Of a DNA stretch of 5,341 nucleotides, positions 1 through 5,341 are shown piece by piece. The DNA is from Rhodospirillales bacterium. Its GTDB lineage: Bacteria; Pseudomonadota; Alphaproteobacteria; Rhodospirillales; Magnetospirillaceae. The position numbers and the translations under genes are program-made. Position 1 is the first letter of the stretch. Each line of letters starts with the position of its first letter. The stretch lies in NCBI GenBank assembly GCA_030040955.1, contig JASHSH010000093.1, forward strand, positions 1 to 5,341, in the 5' to 3' direction. The notes beneath the pieces were generated by a model. It was given only the letters and a program-made list of their open reading frames with translations. It was not told the DNA's origin and did not search any database.

Positions 1-1101
1 GCCAACGATCCCGACATCCTGATCGCCGACGAGCCGACCACCGCGCTCGACGTCACCATCCAGGCGCAGATCCTGGCGCTGCTCAAGGACCTGCGCGCGC
101 GCTTCGGCATGGCGCTGCTGCTGATCACCCACGATCTCGGCATCGTGCGCAAGATGGCCGACCGGGTCTGCGTGATGCGCGCGGGCGAGATCGTCGAGCA
201 GGGACGGGTGGCGGAGGTGTTCGCCCGTCCGCGCCATGCCTATACCGCGGACCTGCTCGCCGCCACGCCGGCGGGCGAGCCGAACCGTGCGCCGGCGGAT
301 GCGCCCGAGATCATGTCCTGCGCCGGGCTCAAGGTCTGGTTCCCGCGCAAGGCGGGCGTGATCCCGCGCGTCGTGGGCTACATCAAGGCCGTCGATGGCG
401 CCGATCTCTCGGTGCGCGAAGGCCATACCGTCGGCGTGGTCGGCGAGTCGGGATCGGGCAAGACCACGCTTGGGCTCGCGCTTCTCCGCTTGACACGCAG
501 CGAGGGGTGCGTCGCCTTTCTGGGTCGGCCGATCGAGGGCTTGGCCGCGCGCGCCCTGCGGCCCCTGCGCCGGCAGATGCAGATGGTGTTCCAGGACCCC
601 TATGGCTCGCTGAGTCCGCGCCTGTCCGTCGGGCAGATCGTCGGCGAGGGGCTCGAAGTGCACCGCATCGGCGCCGACGCCGCCGAGCGCCGCGCCATGA
701 TCTCCCGCGCGCTCGACGAGGTGGGCGTCGATCCGGCCACCCAGGATCGTTTCCCGCACGAATTCTCGGGCGGGCAGCGTCAGCGCATCGCCATCGCCCG
801 GGCCCTGGTGCTCAAACCCCGTTTCATCGTACTCGACGAGCCGACCAGCGCGCTCGACGTCTCGGTCCAGGCACAGATCGTCACGCTTCTGCGCGAGCTC
901 CAGGCGCGGCATCGGTTGGCCTATCTGTTCATCAGCCACGATCTGCGCGTGGTGCGTGCGCTCGCCGAACACCTGATCGTGATGAAGGACGGCAAGATCG
1001 TCGAGGCGGGGCCGGCGGCCGCCATCTTCGCCCGGCCGCAACACGCCTACACCCGCACGCTGATGGCCGCCGCCTTCGATCTCGACGCCGAGCCGGACTG
1101 A
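1..1101 (+). CDS. yejF: YejF-type peptide ABC transporter, fused dual ATP-binding subunit (5' truncated)
   Basis: The reading frame is open from base 1, so the gene begins upstream; 366 C-terminal residues are visible. The fragment starts just before the Walker B motif of a first nucleotide-binding domain (LIADEPTTALD), followed by its H-loop (ITHD, His44) and an oligopeptide-transporter C-terminal motif (ARPRHAYT). A second, complete ATPase domain follows: Walker A GESGSGKTT at residues 148-156 (bases 442-468), Q-loop Gln198, signature FSGGQ at 255-259, Walker B FIVLDE at 275-280, switch His313, then a second ARPQHAYT motif. Two ATPases in one chain, with the inter-domain stretch LKVWFPRKAGVIPR, match YejF, the cytoplasmic ATPase of the YejABEF peptide importer; in enterobacteria this system also takes up microcin C. 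All motifs of domain two are intact. A GsiA- or Dpp-type fusion is the alternative but fits less well. yejA, yejB and yejE are expected upstream. The gene faces the DUF2125 gene tail to tail, 7 bases away. Confidence 0.93.
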   Translation, partial: ANDPDILIADEPTTALDVTIQAQILALLKDLRARFGMALLLITHDLGIVRKMADRVCVMRAGEIVEQGRVAEVFARPRHAYTADLLAATPAGEPNRAPADAPEIMSCAGLKVWFPRKAGVIPRVVGYIKAVDGADLSVREGHTVGVVGESGSGKTTLGLALLRLTRSEGCVAFLGRPIEGLAARALRPLRRQMQMVFQDPYGSLSPRLSVGQIVGEGLEVHRIGADAAERRAMISRALDEVGVDPATQDRFPHEFSGGQRQRIAIARALVLKPRFIVLDEPTSALDVSVQAQIVTLLRELQARHRLAYLFISHDLRVVRALAEHLIVMKDGKIVEAGPAAAIFARPQHAYTRTLMAAAFDLDAEPD

Positions 1102-1108
1102 GCCGCGC

Positions 1109-2116
1109 CTACCAGTCGATCCGCGGCAGTTCCGCCAGCGGAAGCGGCCCGACGCTGAGCACGCGGTCCTGAATTGTCACCGGCGCCTTCGCCTCGCTGG
1201 TCCCGTCGCTTGCGGTCTTGGACAGCACGTTGAGCGTGAGCTTGAACACCGAGGCAAGGCTCGCCGACAGGCGATTGGCCTTGACCAGCCGGTCGACCAG
1301 CTCCGGCAGCCCGCGCAACGCGAAGCTGCCGGCCAAAATCGGCTGCATCTGCGTGTCCAGCGCCAGGGTGGCGCTGCCGGTTCCGGCCAGCGGCGGCCAG
1401 TCGAACGAGACCGCATCGAATTCGACCGTGCCGCCCGCGTCACGCCAGGTGGCGAGCGACTCCGCCGGTTTCCCGGGCGCGATCACGCCCATCAGCCGGG
1501 CTTCGATATGTCCGCTGGCGAGCTTCGGGTCGAGCACCAACCCCCATTCCTGGGGCACCGACAGGTTTACCACGGTGGCGACGATGCCCATCGTCTCGTC
1601 GCCAGGCACCGGCGGCAGGGTGCCCAGCCGCCGCGCCACCAGCTCGAGCGCGTCGAACCCGCCATCGGCCGTCGTCACGCCGCGCAGGTCGAGCGTCACC
1701 TGGAGGACTCCCCGGCGGTCGAGCTTCAGGTCGGCGGCGAGGCCGATTACGTCGACGGGAACCGGCGCCGCTCCCGCCCGGACCAGGCTGTGCCGTCCCG
1801 GCGCCGAGAGGTGAACGCGTCCGACACCGAAGGGCGAAACCGTCGCCGCGAGGCTCGGCCCGCGCCAGGAATCGCCATCGGCGTCGGCGATGGAAGGCTC
1901 CGGCACCGTCAGGCGCAGCGCGAGCGGGAAGCCGCCGACGGTCACCTCTCCGGTACCCACGGTCCAGCCTTGTGCCGCACGAGCCTGCGCCCAGGCAGCG
2001 ACCCCCTCCCGCAGCGTGCCGGCCAGGTACCACCACCAGGCGGAATAGGCCAGCGCGGCGAGCAGCGCAATCGCCGGCGCGGCGGCGACAAGGATCGAGC
2101 GACGCGAAAGGTTCAC
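1109..2116 (-). CDS. DUF2125 domain-containing membrane-anchored protein
   Basis: This 335-residue protein starts at GTG (bases 2116-2114), five bases after a good Shine-Dalgarno AAGGA on the minus strand, which fixes the start. Residues 1-6 are basic (MNLSRR). Residues 7-32 form one hydrophobic segment ending in a WWWYLA run, which reads as an uncleaved signal anchor with the remainder in the periplasm. The rest is soluble and rich in beta-type alternation, with the family-like features GWTVGTGEVTVGGFPLALRL near residues 50-70, a middle repeat-like set of strands, and a C-terminal SVGPLPLAELPRIDW. The overall pattern matches DUF2125, a family of unknown function seen mainly in Alphaproteobacteria. 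No catalytic motif is visible, and a structural or lipid/envelope role would be a guess. It is divergent from the chaC gene (72 bases) and convergent with yejF. The family call rests on recognition of the pattern, not on a search. Confidence 0.85.
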   Translation of the reverse strand: MNLSRRSILVAAAPAIALLAALAYSAWWWYLAGTLREGVAAWAQARAAQGWTVGTGEVTVGGFPLALRLTVPEPSIADADGDSWRGPSLAATVSPFGVGRVHLSAPGRHSLVRAGAAPVPVDVIGLAADLKLDRRGVLQVTLDLRGVTTADGGFDALELVARRLGTLPPVPGDETMGIVATVVNLSVPQEWGLVLDPKLASGHIEARLMGVIAPGKPAESLATWRDAGGTVEFDAVSFDWPPLAGTGSATLALDTQMQPILAGSFALRGLPELVDRLVKANRLSASLASVFKLTLNVLSKTASDGTSEAKAPVTIQDRVLSVGPLPLAELPRIDW

Positions 2117-2121
2117 GGAAG

Positions 2122-2126
2122 TCCTT
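2122..2126 (-). promoter_or_regulatory. Shine-Dalgarno site of the DUF2125 gene
   Basis: Read on the minus strand this is AAGGA, separated by five bases (CTTCC) from the GTG codon at 2116-2114. It is the strongest ribosome binding site seen at a gene start in the window and justifies choosing the non-ATG start for the DUF2125 gene. Confidence 0.7.
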
Positions 2127-2153
2127 GCGACGGGAAAGCGGCTCGGTTATAGC
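2125..2153 (+). promoter_or_regulatory. Candidate sigma-70-like promoter for chaC
   Basis: A TTGCGA hexamer (2125-2130) lies 17 bases before TATAGC (2148-2153). Each hexamer matches the sigma-70 consensus at about four of six positions, with ideal spacing. Transcription would start near 2160 and give a leader of roughly 29 bases before the ATG at 2189. The site lies in the only intergenic space available for a chaC promoter. Its -35 overlaps the ribosome binding site of the divergent gene. This is a match by eye without experimental support. Confidence 0.35.
2146..2151 (-). promoter_or_regulatory. Candidate -10 element for the DUF2125 gene
   Basis: On the minus strand these bases read TATAAC, five of six matches to the -10 consensus and the most AT-rich spot in this intergenic region. 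Transcription would begin near 2140, leaving a leader of about 23 bases that includes the AAGGA site. No good -35 is visible 16-18 bases upstream (TCTCGC or TTCTCG), so the promoter is weak, activator dependent, or read by another sigma factor. It overlaps the -10 candidate of the divergent chaC gene. Confidence 0.35.
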
Positions 2154-2188
2154 CCGATTGCGCACCTGGCGAGAAGCGATCCGCGGCG

Positions 2189-2719
2189 ATGCAAGGGAAT
2201 TTCTGGGTCTTCGCCTACGGCTCGCTGATGTGGCGGCCCGGATTTCCGGTCGCCGAGAAGGTGGCGGCGACCATCCACGGCTATCACCGCGCCCTGTGCA
2301 TCATCTCGGACCGCTATCGCGGCACCAGCGAGACGCCGGGACTGGTCCTCGGACTCGATCGCGGCGGTTCCTGCCGGGGTTTCGCGCTGCGCGCCGAGGC
2401 CGGCCGCGGCGAATCGGCGAACGCCTATCTGGCCGAACGCGAGCTGCAAGGCGGCGTGTACGAGGCCCGGCATCTGCGCGTCGCGCTGGCGGACGGCCGC
2501 CGCCTGACCGCGCTGGTCTTCGTCGCGCGGCGCGAGCATGACCGCTATGCCGGCTCGCTTTCGCCCGAACAGGCGGCGGCGATGATCCGCAAGGGCGTCG
2601 GCACCGAAGGAAGCGCGCGCGACTATCTGGCCAACACCGTCGCCCATATGGACCAGCTCGGCCTGGCCGAGGGCACGCTGCATCGCGTCCTCCGCTTGGT
2701 CGATGCGATGCCGGCCTAG
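2189..2719 (+). CDS. chaC: ChaC-family gamma-glutamylcyclotransferase
   Basis: This 176-residue protein is close to the normal size for bacterial ChaC-like enzymes. Such enzymes are cytoplasmic and split glutathione (gamma-Glu-Cys-Gly) into 5-oxoproline and Cys-Gly. The substrate-binding loop FAYGSLMWRPGF covers residues 8-19. The family block YRGTSETPGLVLGLDRGGSCRG covers 43-64. The expected catalytic glutamate is Glu85 in YLAERELQGGVY, aligned with the Glu of YLDFREKGGY in human CHAC2. LVFVARREHDRYAGSLS follows at about 109-125. All key elements are present, so it should be active. The ATG at 2189 is the only sensible start, because the frame has a stop at 2150 and no other ATG between; the upstream GAGAAG is a weak Shine-Dalgarno. 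The gene is divergent from the DUF2125 gene and ends three bases from the stop of the convergent channel gene. It is probably monocistronic. The symbol reflects family membership; a link to calcium transport, as the E. coli name implies, is not supported. Confidence 0.93.
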   Translation: MQGNFWVFAYGSLMWRPGFPVAEKVAATIHGYHRALCIISDRYRGTSETPGLVLGLDRGGSCRGFALRAEAGRGESANAYLAERELQGGVYEARHLRVALADGRRLTALVFVARREHDRYAGSLSPEQAAAMIRKGVGTEGSARDYLANTVAHMDQLGLAEGTLHRVLRLVDAMPA

Positions 2720-2733
2720 GGATCAGGCTCCCT
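2718..2733. terminator. Short hairpin across the chaC / mscS convergent stop codons
   Basis: AGGGA (2718-2722) and TCCCT (2729-2733) form a perfect five-base-pair stem with a six-base loop. It covers the last bases of the chaC stop codon and the whole stop codon of the facing channel gene. Such a hairpin could mark 3' ends in both directions. No run of T follows on either strand and the stem is short, so an intrinsic terminator is doubtful and chance is a fair explanation. Confidence 0.2.
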
Positions 2734-5023
2734 TCGCCTCGCCGCCGGGCGCCTGTTCGATGCGGACGTGGACGGGTCTGGCGCCGCCCGCGCGCTCCTC
2801 GCCGAAATACACAGTCTGGCTGGGGAAGGGCATGCTGATGCCGAGCTCGTCGAAGCGCTTCTTGATTCGGCGGTTCAGCTCGCGGCTGATCGCCGGCTGC
2901 TGGTCGGGCGCGGTCTTGAACTGGCCGGACACGATCACCGCCGAATCGGCGAGCCGCTCGACGCCGAATACTTCGATCGGCTCGATCAGCCAGCGGCCCC
3001 ATTTCTCGTCCGCGCGAATCTCCTCGCCGATGGCGCGCATCACCTCGATCACGCGGTCGATGTCCTCGCGGTAGGCGACGCTTACGTTGAATGCACAGGT
3101 GGCGTAGCCCCGGCTCATATTGATGATGGTGGTCACGCTGCTGAACGGCAGCGTATGCAGCTCGCCGTTGGCGTTGCGCAGCCGGATGGTGCGGATGGTC
3201 ATCGCCTCGACGGTGCCGGTATGGGTGCCGATGGTCACGTTGTCGCCGACGGCCATGGTGTCCTCGAACAGGATGAACGCGCCGGTGATCACGTCCTGGA
3301 CCAGCTTCTGCGAACCGAAGCCGATGGCCACGCCGATCACGCCGGCGCCCGCCAGCAGCGGCGCGATGTCGACGCCGAACTGGCCGAGCACGATCAGCGC
3401 TACCATCAGCACGATCAGGATGGTCAGCGCGTTGCGCAGCAGCGGAAGCAGGGTGCGCGCCCGCGCGCTGCGCGCCACCAGCTGGCCCTCGGCGTCAGTG
3501 CGCCCGAGATAGCGCTCGATCGCGCCGCTCATGGTCTCCCAGATCAACGCCGCGACCACCACCACGGCGATGCTGTAGGCCGCCGTTCCCAGCACCCGCT
3601 GACCGGCCTCCGAGGAGAACCAACCCAGCGTATTGGCGCCCCAGGTCTGCAGGATCGAGAGGATGGCCAGCACCGCGACGATCAAGCGCACCAGATTGCG
3701 CGCCAACGGCTGGTATCGCCTGCGTCGGCGTTCCCGGTGGTCGGAGGCGTGGCGTGCCTCGTCGCGGGCGAAGGCGCGTTCGACGGCGCGCTCGAGCGCT
3801 CCGGTCGCCAGCCGCGCGGCGACCAGGATGATCGCGGTCACCACCGAAGCGCGCAGCAGGAACTCGAACCCTCCCTCGACGCGCAGCGCCCAAACGATGT
3901 AGGCGGCCACCAGATAGAGGCCGGCGAGTATGTGCCAGACATCGGCGATCCAGTTGCGCAGGCCGGCGACGCGATGATCCAGGCCCAGGCCCTTTGCGGC
4001 TCGGGAGGGATCGCCGGTTCCGAGGGACCGGATCCAGGCGGCGACCGGGCGGCGGTACTGCACCACGAGCGCGATCAGCCGCACCAGCACGAACAGGCCG
4101 AGCAACTTGAGCAGCGACTGATAGCCGGCCTCCGGCATGCCGAGCAGGCGCAGCCCCTCGTCGGCGTAATATCCCCAAATGACGATCAGCACGGGCTGGC
4201 GGACGCCGCTGTGCAGGCGGGCCGCGTTCTCGTCGCCCACCGGAAGGATGCGCAGCGTAGCGTTGGCGGGGCGGAACAGGGCGGTGCTGAGCGTGGTCGC
4301 GGTCCGCGAGATCGCATAGGCGGTGATCGCCACCACGGAGATCACCTCGCTATGGCCGCCGGGCCGGTAGAAGGGCAATGCGAGCATGGCATAGGCGCTC
4401 GCGGCGAACGCGCCGATCGGCACCAGGTCGAGCAGCCAGCGGGCGACTCCGAGCGGGGCGCGCGTCCACCGGCCGCGCGGGCGGCGGGAGTCGATGTAGC
4501 GGCAGGGGGCGCGCAGCGCGCGGTCGATCAGCCACTCGACCAGCCATCCGACCACCAGCACGACCACCAGCCGGCCGAGCACGCGGAACCAGCGGTCGCG
4601 CGCGTTCGAGTCCTGTATCTGTCCGATCAGCCAATCGCCGACATTGCCGACATTGGCGATGGCGGTGGCGGTCTCGATCAGTTCGTCGCTGGCGTTCTGC
4701 AATATCTGAGCGAGATCGCCGAGCAGGCCGGCGGCCTCGGGAATCGGCGCCGGACTTGGCGGCGCGGCGGCCGGGCCGGCCGCGGCGAGCGACCGAAGCT
4801 GGTCGACCAGCCGCTCGCGCGCCGCCGGGTCCTCGATCGTCCTGATCAGTTCCTCGATGTGGGCGCGGTCGGCGGCCGTGATCGGAGCCGCGGGAGCGGC
4901 GGATGCCGCCGGCGCGGGCGATGCCGCCGTTGCGGCAGCCGGGGCAAGGGCGAGCAGCGCGACGGCGAATGCGATCGGCAGCAATCCGGACGTCCGTTTC
5001 CCTTGAGCCGCGGCGAGCTTCAT
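2723..5023 (-). CDS. YbiO-type mechanosensitive ion channel (MscS family)
   Basis: This 766-residue inner-membrane channel opens under membrane tension and releases solutes on hypo-osmotic shock. A signal peptide is clear (MKLAAAQGKR, hydrophobic core about 13-27, cleavage near ATA-A at 33). An Ala/Pro-rich periplasmic part follows, including a helix with LVDQLRSLAA (73-81). About ten hydrophobic segments lie between residues 148 and 548. Next come the pore helix and MscS core, VDIAPLLAGAGVIGVAIGFG (551-570) and SQKLVQDVITGAFILFEDTMAVGD, then the beta domain (to about 640) and the alpha/beta vestibule domain (to about 735). The N-terminal layout, ARARTLLPLLRNAL before the pore, and the length resemble E. 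coli YbiO (741 residues). The ATG at 5023 puts the signal peptide at the N-terminus. A GTG at 5056 would add eleven residues (MWRGLEECGCA) that spoil it and has no Shine-Dalgarno, though the ATG's own site is also poor. Its 3' end nearly abuts chaC. Confidence 0.93.
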   Translation of the reverse strand: MKLAAAQGKRTSGLLPIAFAVALLALAPAAATAASPAPAASAAPAAPITAADRAHIEELIRTIEDPAARERLVDQLRSLAAAGPAAAPPSPAPIPEAAGLLGDLAQILQNASDELIETATAIANVGNVGDWLIGQIQDSNARDRWFRVLGRLVVVLVVGWLVEWLIDRALRAPCRYIDSRRPRGRWTRAPLGVARWLLDLVPIGAFAASAYAMLALPFYRPGGHSEVISVVAITAYAISRTATTLSTALFRPANATLRILPVGDENAARLHSGVRQPVLIVIWGYYADEGLRLLGMPEAGYQSLLKLLGLFVLVRLIALVVQYRRPVAAWIRSLGTGDPSRAAKGLGLDHRVAGLRNWIADVWHILAGLYLVAAYIVWALRVEGGFEFLLRASVVTAIILVAARLATGALERAVERAFARDEARHASDHRERRRRRYQPLARNLVRLIVAVLAILSILQTWGANTLGWFSSEAGQRVLGTAAYSIAVVVVAALIWETMSGAIERYLGRTDAEGQLVARSARARTLLPLLRNALTILIVLMVALIVLGQFGVDIAPLLAGAGVIGVAIGFGSQKLVQDVITGAFILFEDTMAVGDNVTIGTHTGTVEAMTIRTIRLRNANGELHTLPFSSVTTIINMSRGYATCAFNVSVAYREDIDRVIEVMRAIGEEIRADEKWGRWLIEPIEVFGVERLADSAVIVSGQFKTAPDQQPAISRELNRRIKKRFDELGISMPFPSQTVYFGEERAGGARPVHVRIEQAPGGEAKGA

Positions 5024-5042
5024 GGCACACCCGCATTCTTCG

Positions 5043-5067
5043 AGCCCGCGCCACACTGGGGCGGGCT
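5043..5067. repeat. Inverted repeat between the mscS and arsC genes
   Basis: AGCCCGC (5043-5049) and GCGGGCT (5061-5067) are perfect inverted copies, seven bases each, separated by eleven bases. The repeat lies within the 72-base divergent gap, 20 bases upstream of the channel ATG and 29 bases upstream of the arsC ATG. The right arm overlaps a second perfect palindrome, GGCTAGCC (5064-5071). The shape suits an operator or an RNA hairpin, but short GC-rich inverted repeats also arise by chance in such DNA. No convincing -35/-10 pair was seen for either gene; a TTGCCA at 5076-5081 on the minus strand is the best -35 candidate. Confidence 0.35.
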
Positions 5068-5095
5068 AGCCGGTTTGGCAAGGGTGGCGACCGCG

Positions 5096-5341
5096 ATGAC
5101 GGTGACGATCTATCACAATCCGCGCTGCGGCAAATCGCGCGAGGCGCTGAAGCTGCTCGAAGCGCGCGGCGTCGAGCACAAGGTGGTCGAATATCTGAGG
5201 ACTCCCCCCTCGGCGGGCGAGCTCAAAGCGATCCTGCGCAAGCTGGGCATGAAGGCACGCGACCTGATCCGCCGCAAGGAGGCGAGGGACGCCGGCATCG
5301 ATCTCGCGCTCTCTGAGGACCGGCTGATCGCCGCCATGGTG
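5096..5341 (+). CDS. arsC: ArsC-family arsenate reductase (glutaredoxin-dependent type), 3' truncated
   Basis: The frame stays open to the window end, giving the first 82 of an expected 110-140 residues. ArsC reduces arsenate to arsenite in the cytoplasm, using glutathione and glutaredoxin. The thioredoxin-like N-terminus TIYHNPRCGKSREALKLLEARG carries the reactive Cys11 (Cys12 in plasmid R773 ArsC). YLRTPPSAGEL (33-43) is the conserved family block, and Arg59 in DLIRRKE aligns with R773 Arg60. DRLIAAMV at the end leads into the usual region with further arginines, which is outside the window. The stretch LIRRKEARDAGIDLALSEDRLIAAMV resembles the chromosomal YfgD/ArsC-like branch more than plasmid ArsC, so true arsenate reduction is uncertain and no other ars genes are visible. 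The ATG at 5096 fits the family N-terminus and follows an AAGGG at 5080-5084. In-frame GTG (5084) and TTG (5075) starts are possible but less likely. Confidence 0.9.
   Translation, partial: MTVTIYHNPRCGKSREALKLLEARGVEHKVVEYLRTPPSAGELKAILRKLGMKARDLIRRKEARDAGIDLALSEDRLIAAMV

Noticed and set aside
109..1101. Complete 330-residue ABC ATPase starting at ATG 109
   Set aside because: The frame is open back to base 1 and encodes the Walker B motif of a first ATPase domain. The ATG at 109 is therefore an internal methionine and the gene is cut by the window edge.
1130..1143. Inverted repeat TTCCGC-CA-GCGGAA near the yejF/DUF2125 junction as a terminator
   Set aside because: The loop is only two bases (four if a pair opens), no T run follows, and it lies within conserved-looking C-terminal codons of the DUF2125 gene. 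It is likely incidental.
507..1172. Plus-strand open frame of 221 codons inside and beyond yejF
   Set aside because: Its arginine-rich, low-information translation overlaps a fully motif-supported ATPase in a different frame. It is a shadow.
1440..2165. Minus-strand open frame of 241 codons overlapping DUF2125
   Set aside because: Its composition is dominated by Arg/Gly/Ala, and the overlapping DUF2125 frame has a signal anchor, a proper Shine-Dalgarno and a family match.
2301..3002. Long minus-strand open frame of 233 codons crossing the chaC/mscS junction
   Set aside because: It is Arg/Pro/Gly/Ala-rich with no recognisable fold, lies antisense to chaC and in another frame of mscS, and is the usual by-product of high-GC codon bias.
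5024..5056. N-terminal extension of the channel from GTG 5056
   Set aside because: It would put eleven residues with two cysteines and two acidic residues ahead of a textbook signal peptide. There is no ribosome binding site upstream, and an inverted repeat sits across it.
4350..5081. Minus-strand open frame of 243 codons over the N-terminal part of the channel
   Set aside because: It is a frame-shifted shadow of the signal peptide and linker region, with an arginine-rich translation and no domain.

Overview
The window is ordinary, GC-rich chromosomal DNA (roughly two-thirds GC by eye, strong G/C bias at third codon positions). It most likely comes from an alphaproteobacterium. The best clue is the DUF2125 protein, a family found mainly in Alphaproteobacteria. 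The YejF-type dual ATPase, ChaC, YbiO-type channel and ArsC/YfgD-type thioredoxin-fold protein all fit a free-living or host-associated member of that class. I cannot place it to genus.

Layout: five protein genes alternate strictly in strand (+, -, +, -, +), and two run off the window edges. (1) Positions 1-1101 (+) hold the 3' part of a fused two-domain peptide ABC transporter ATPase, YejF. (2) Positions 1109-2116 (-) hold a membrane-anchored DUF2125 protein. (3) Positions 2189-2719 (+) hold a ChaC-family gamma-glutamylcyclotransferase. (4) Positions 2723-5023 (-) hold a large YbiO-type MscS channel with a signal peptide. (5) Positions 5096-5341 (+) hold the 5' part of an ArsC-family arsenate reductase-like protein. 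The two convergent junctions are extremely tight (7 and 3 bases). The two divergent junctions are each 72 bases, taking the preferred start of the channel gene. No stretch over 300 bases lacks a gene.

The strand alternation means that no two complete genes here share an operon. Only yejF is likely to belong to one, with the other yej genes expected upstream of the window. A loose envelope and stress theme links the set (peptide import, glutathione turnover, osmotic release, thiol redox or arsenate), but nothing in the sequence shows that they work together. I found no mobile elements, CRISPR, tRNA or rRNA, toxin-antitoxin or phage genes, and no convincing new system. The items worth a second look are small: a divergent promoter region with a shared near-palindromic -10 motif, an inverted repeat between the channel and arsC genes that bears on the channel's start, and a short hairpin spanning two facing stop codons.
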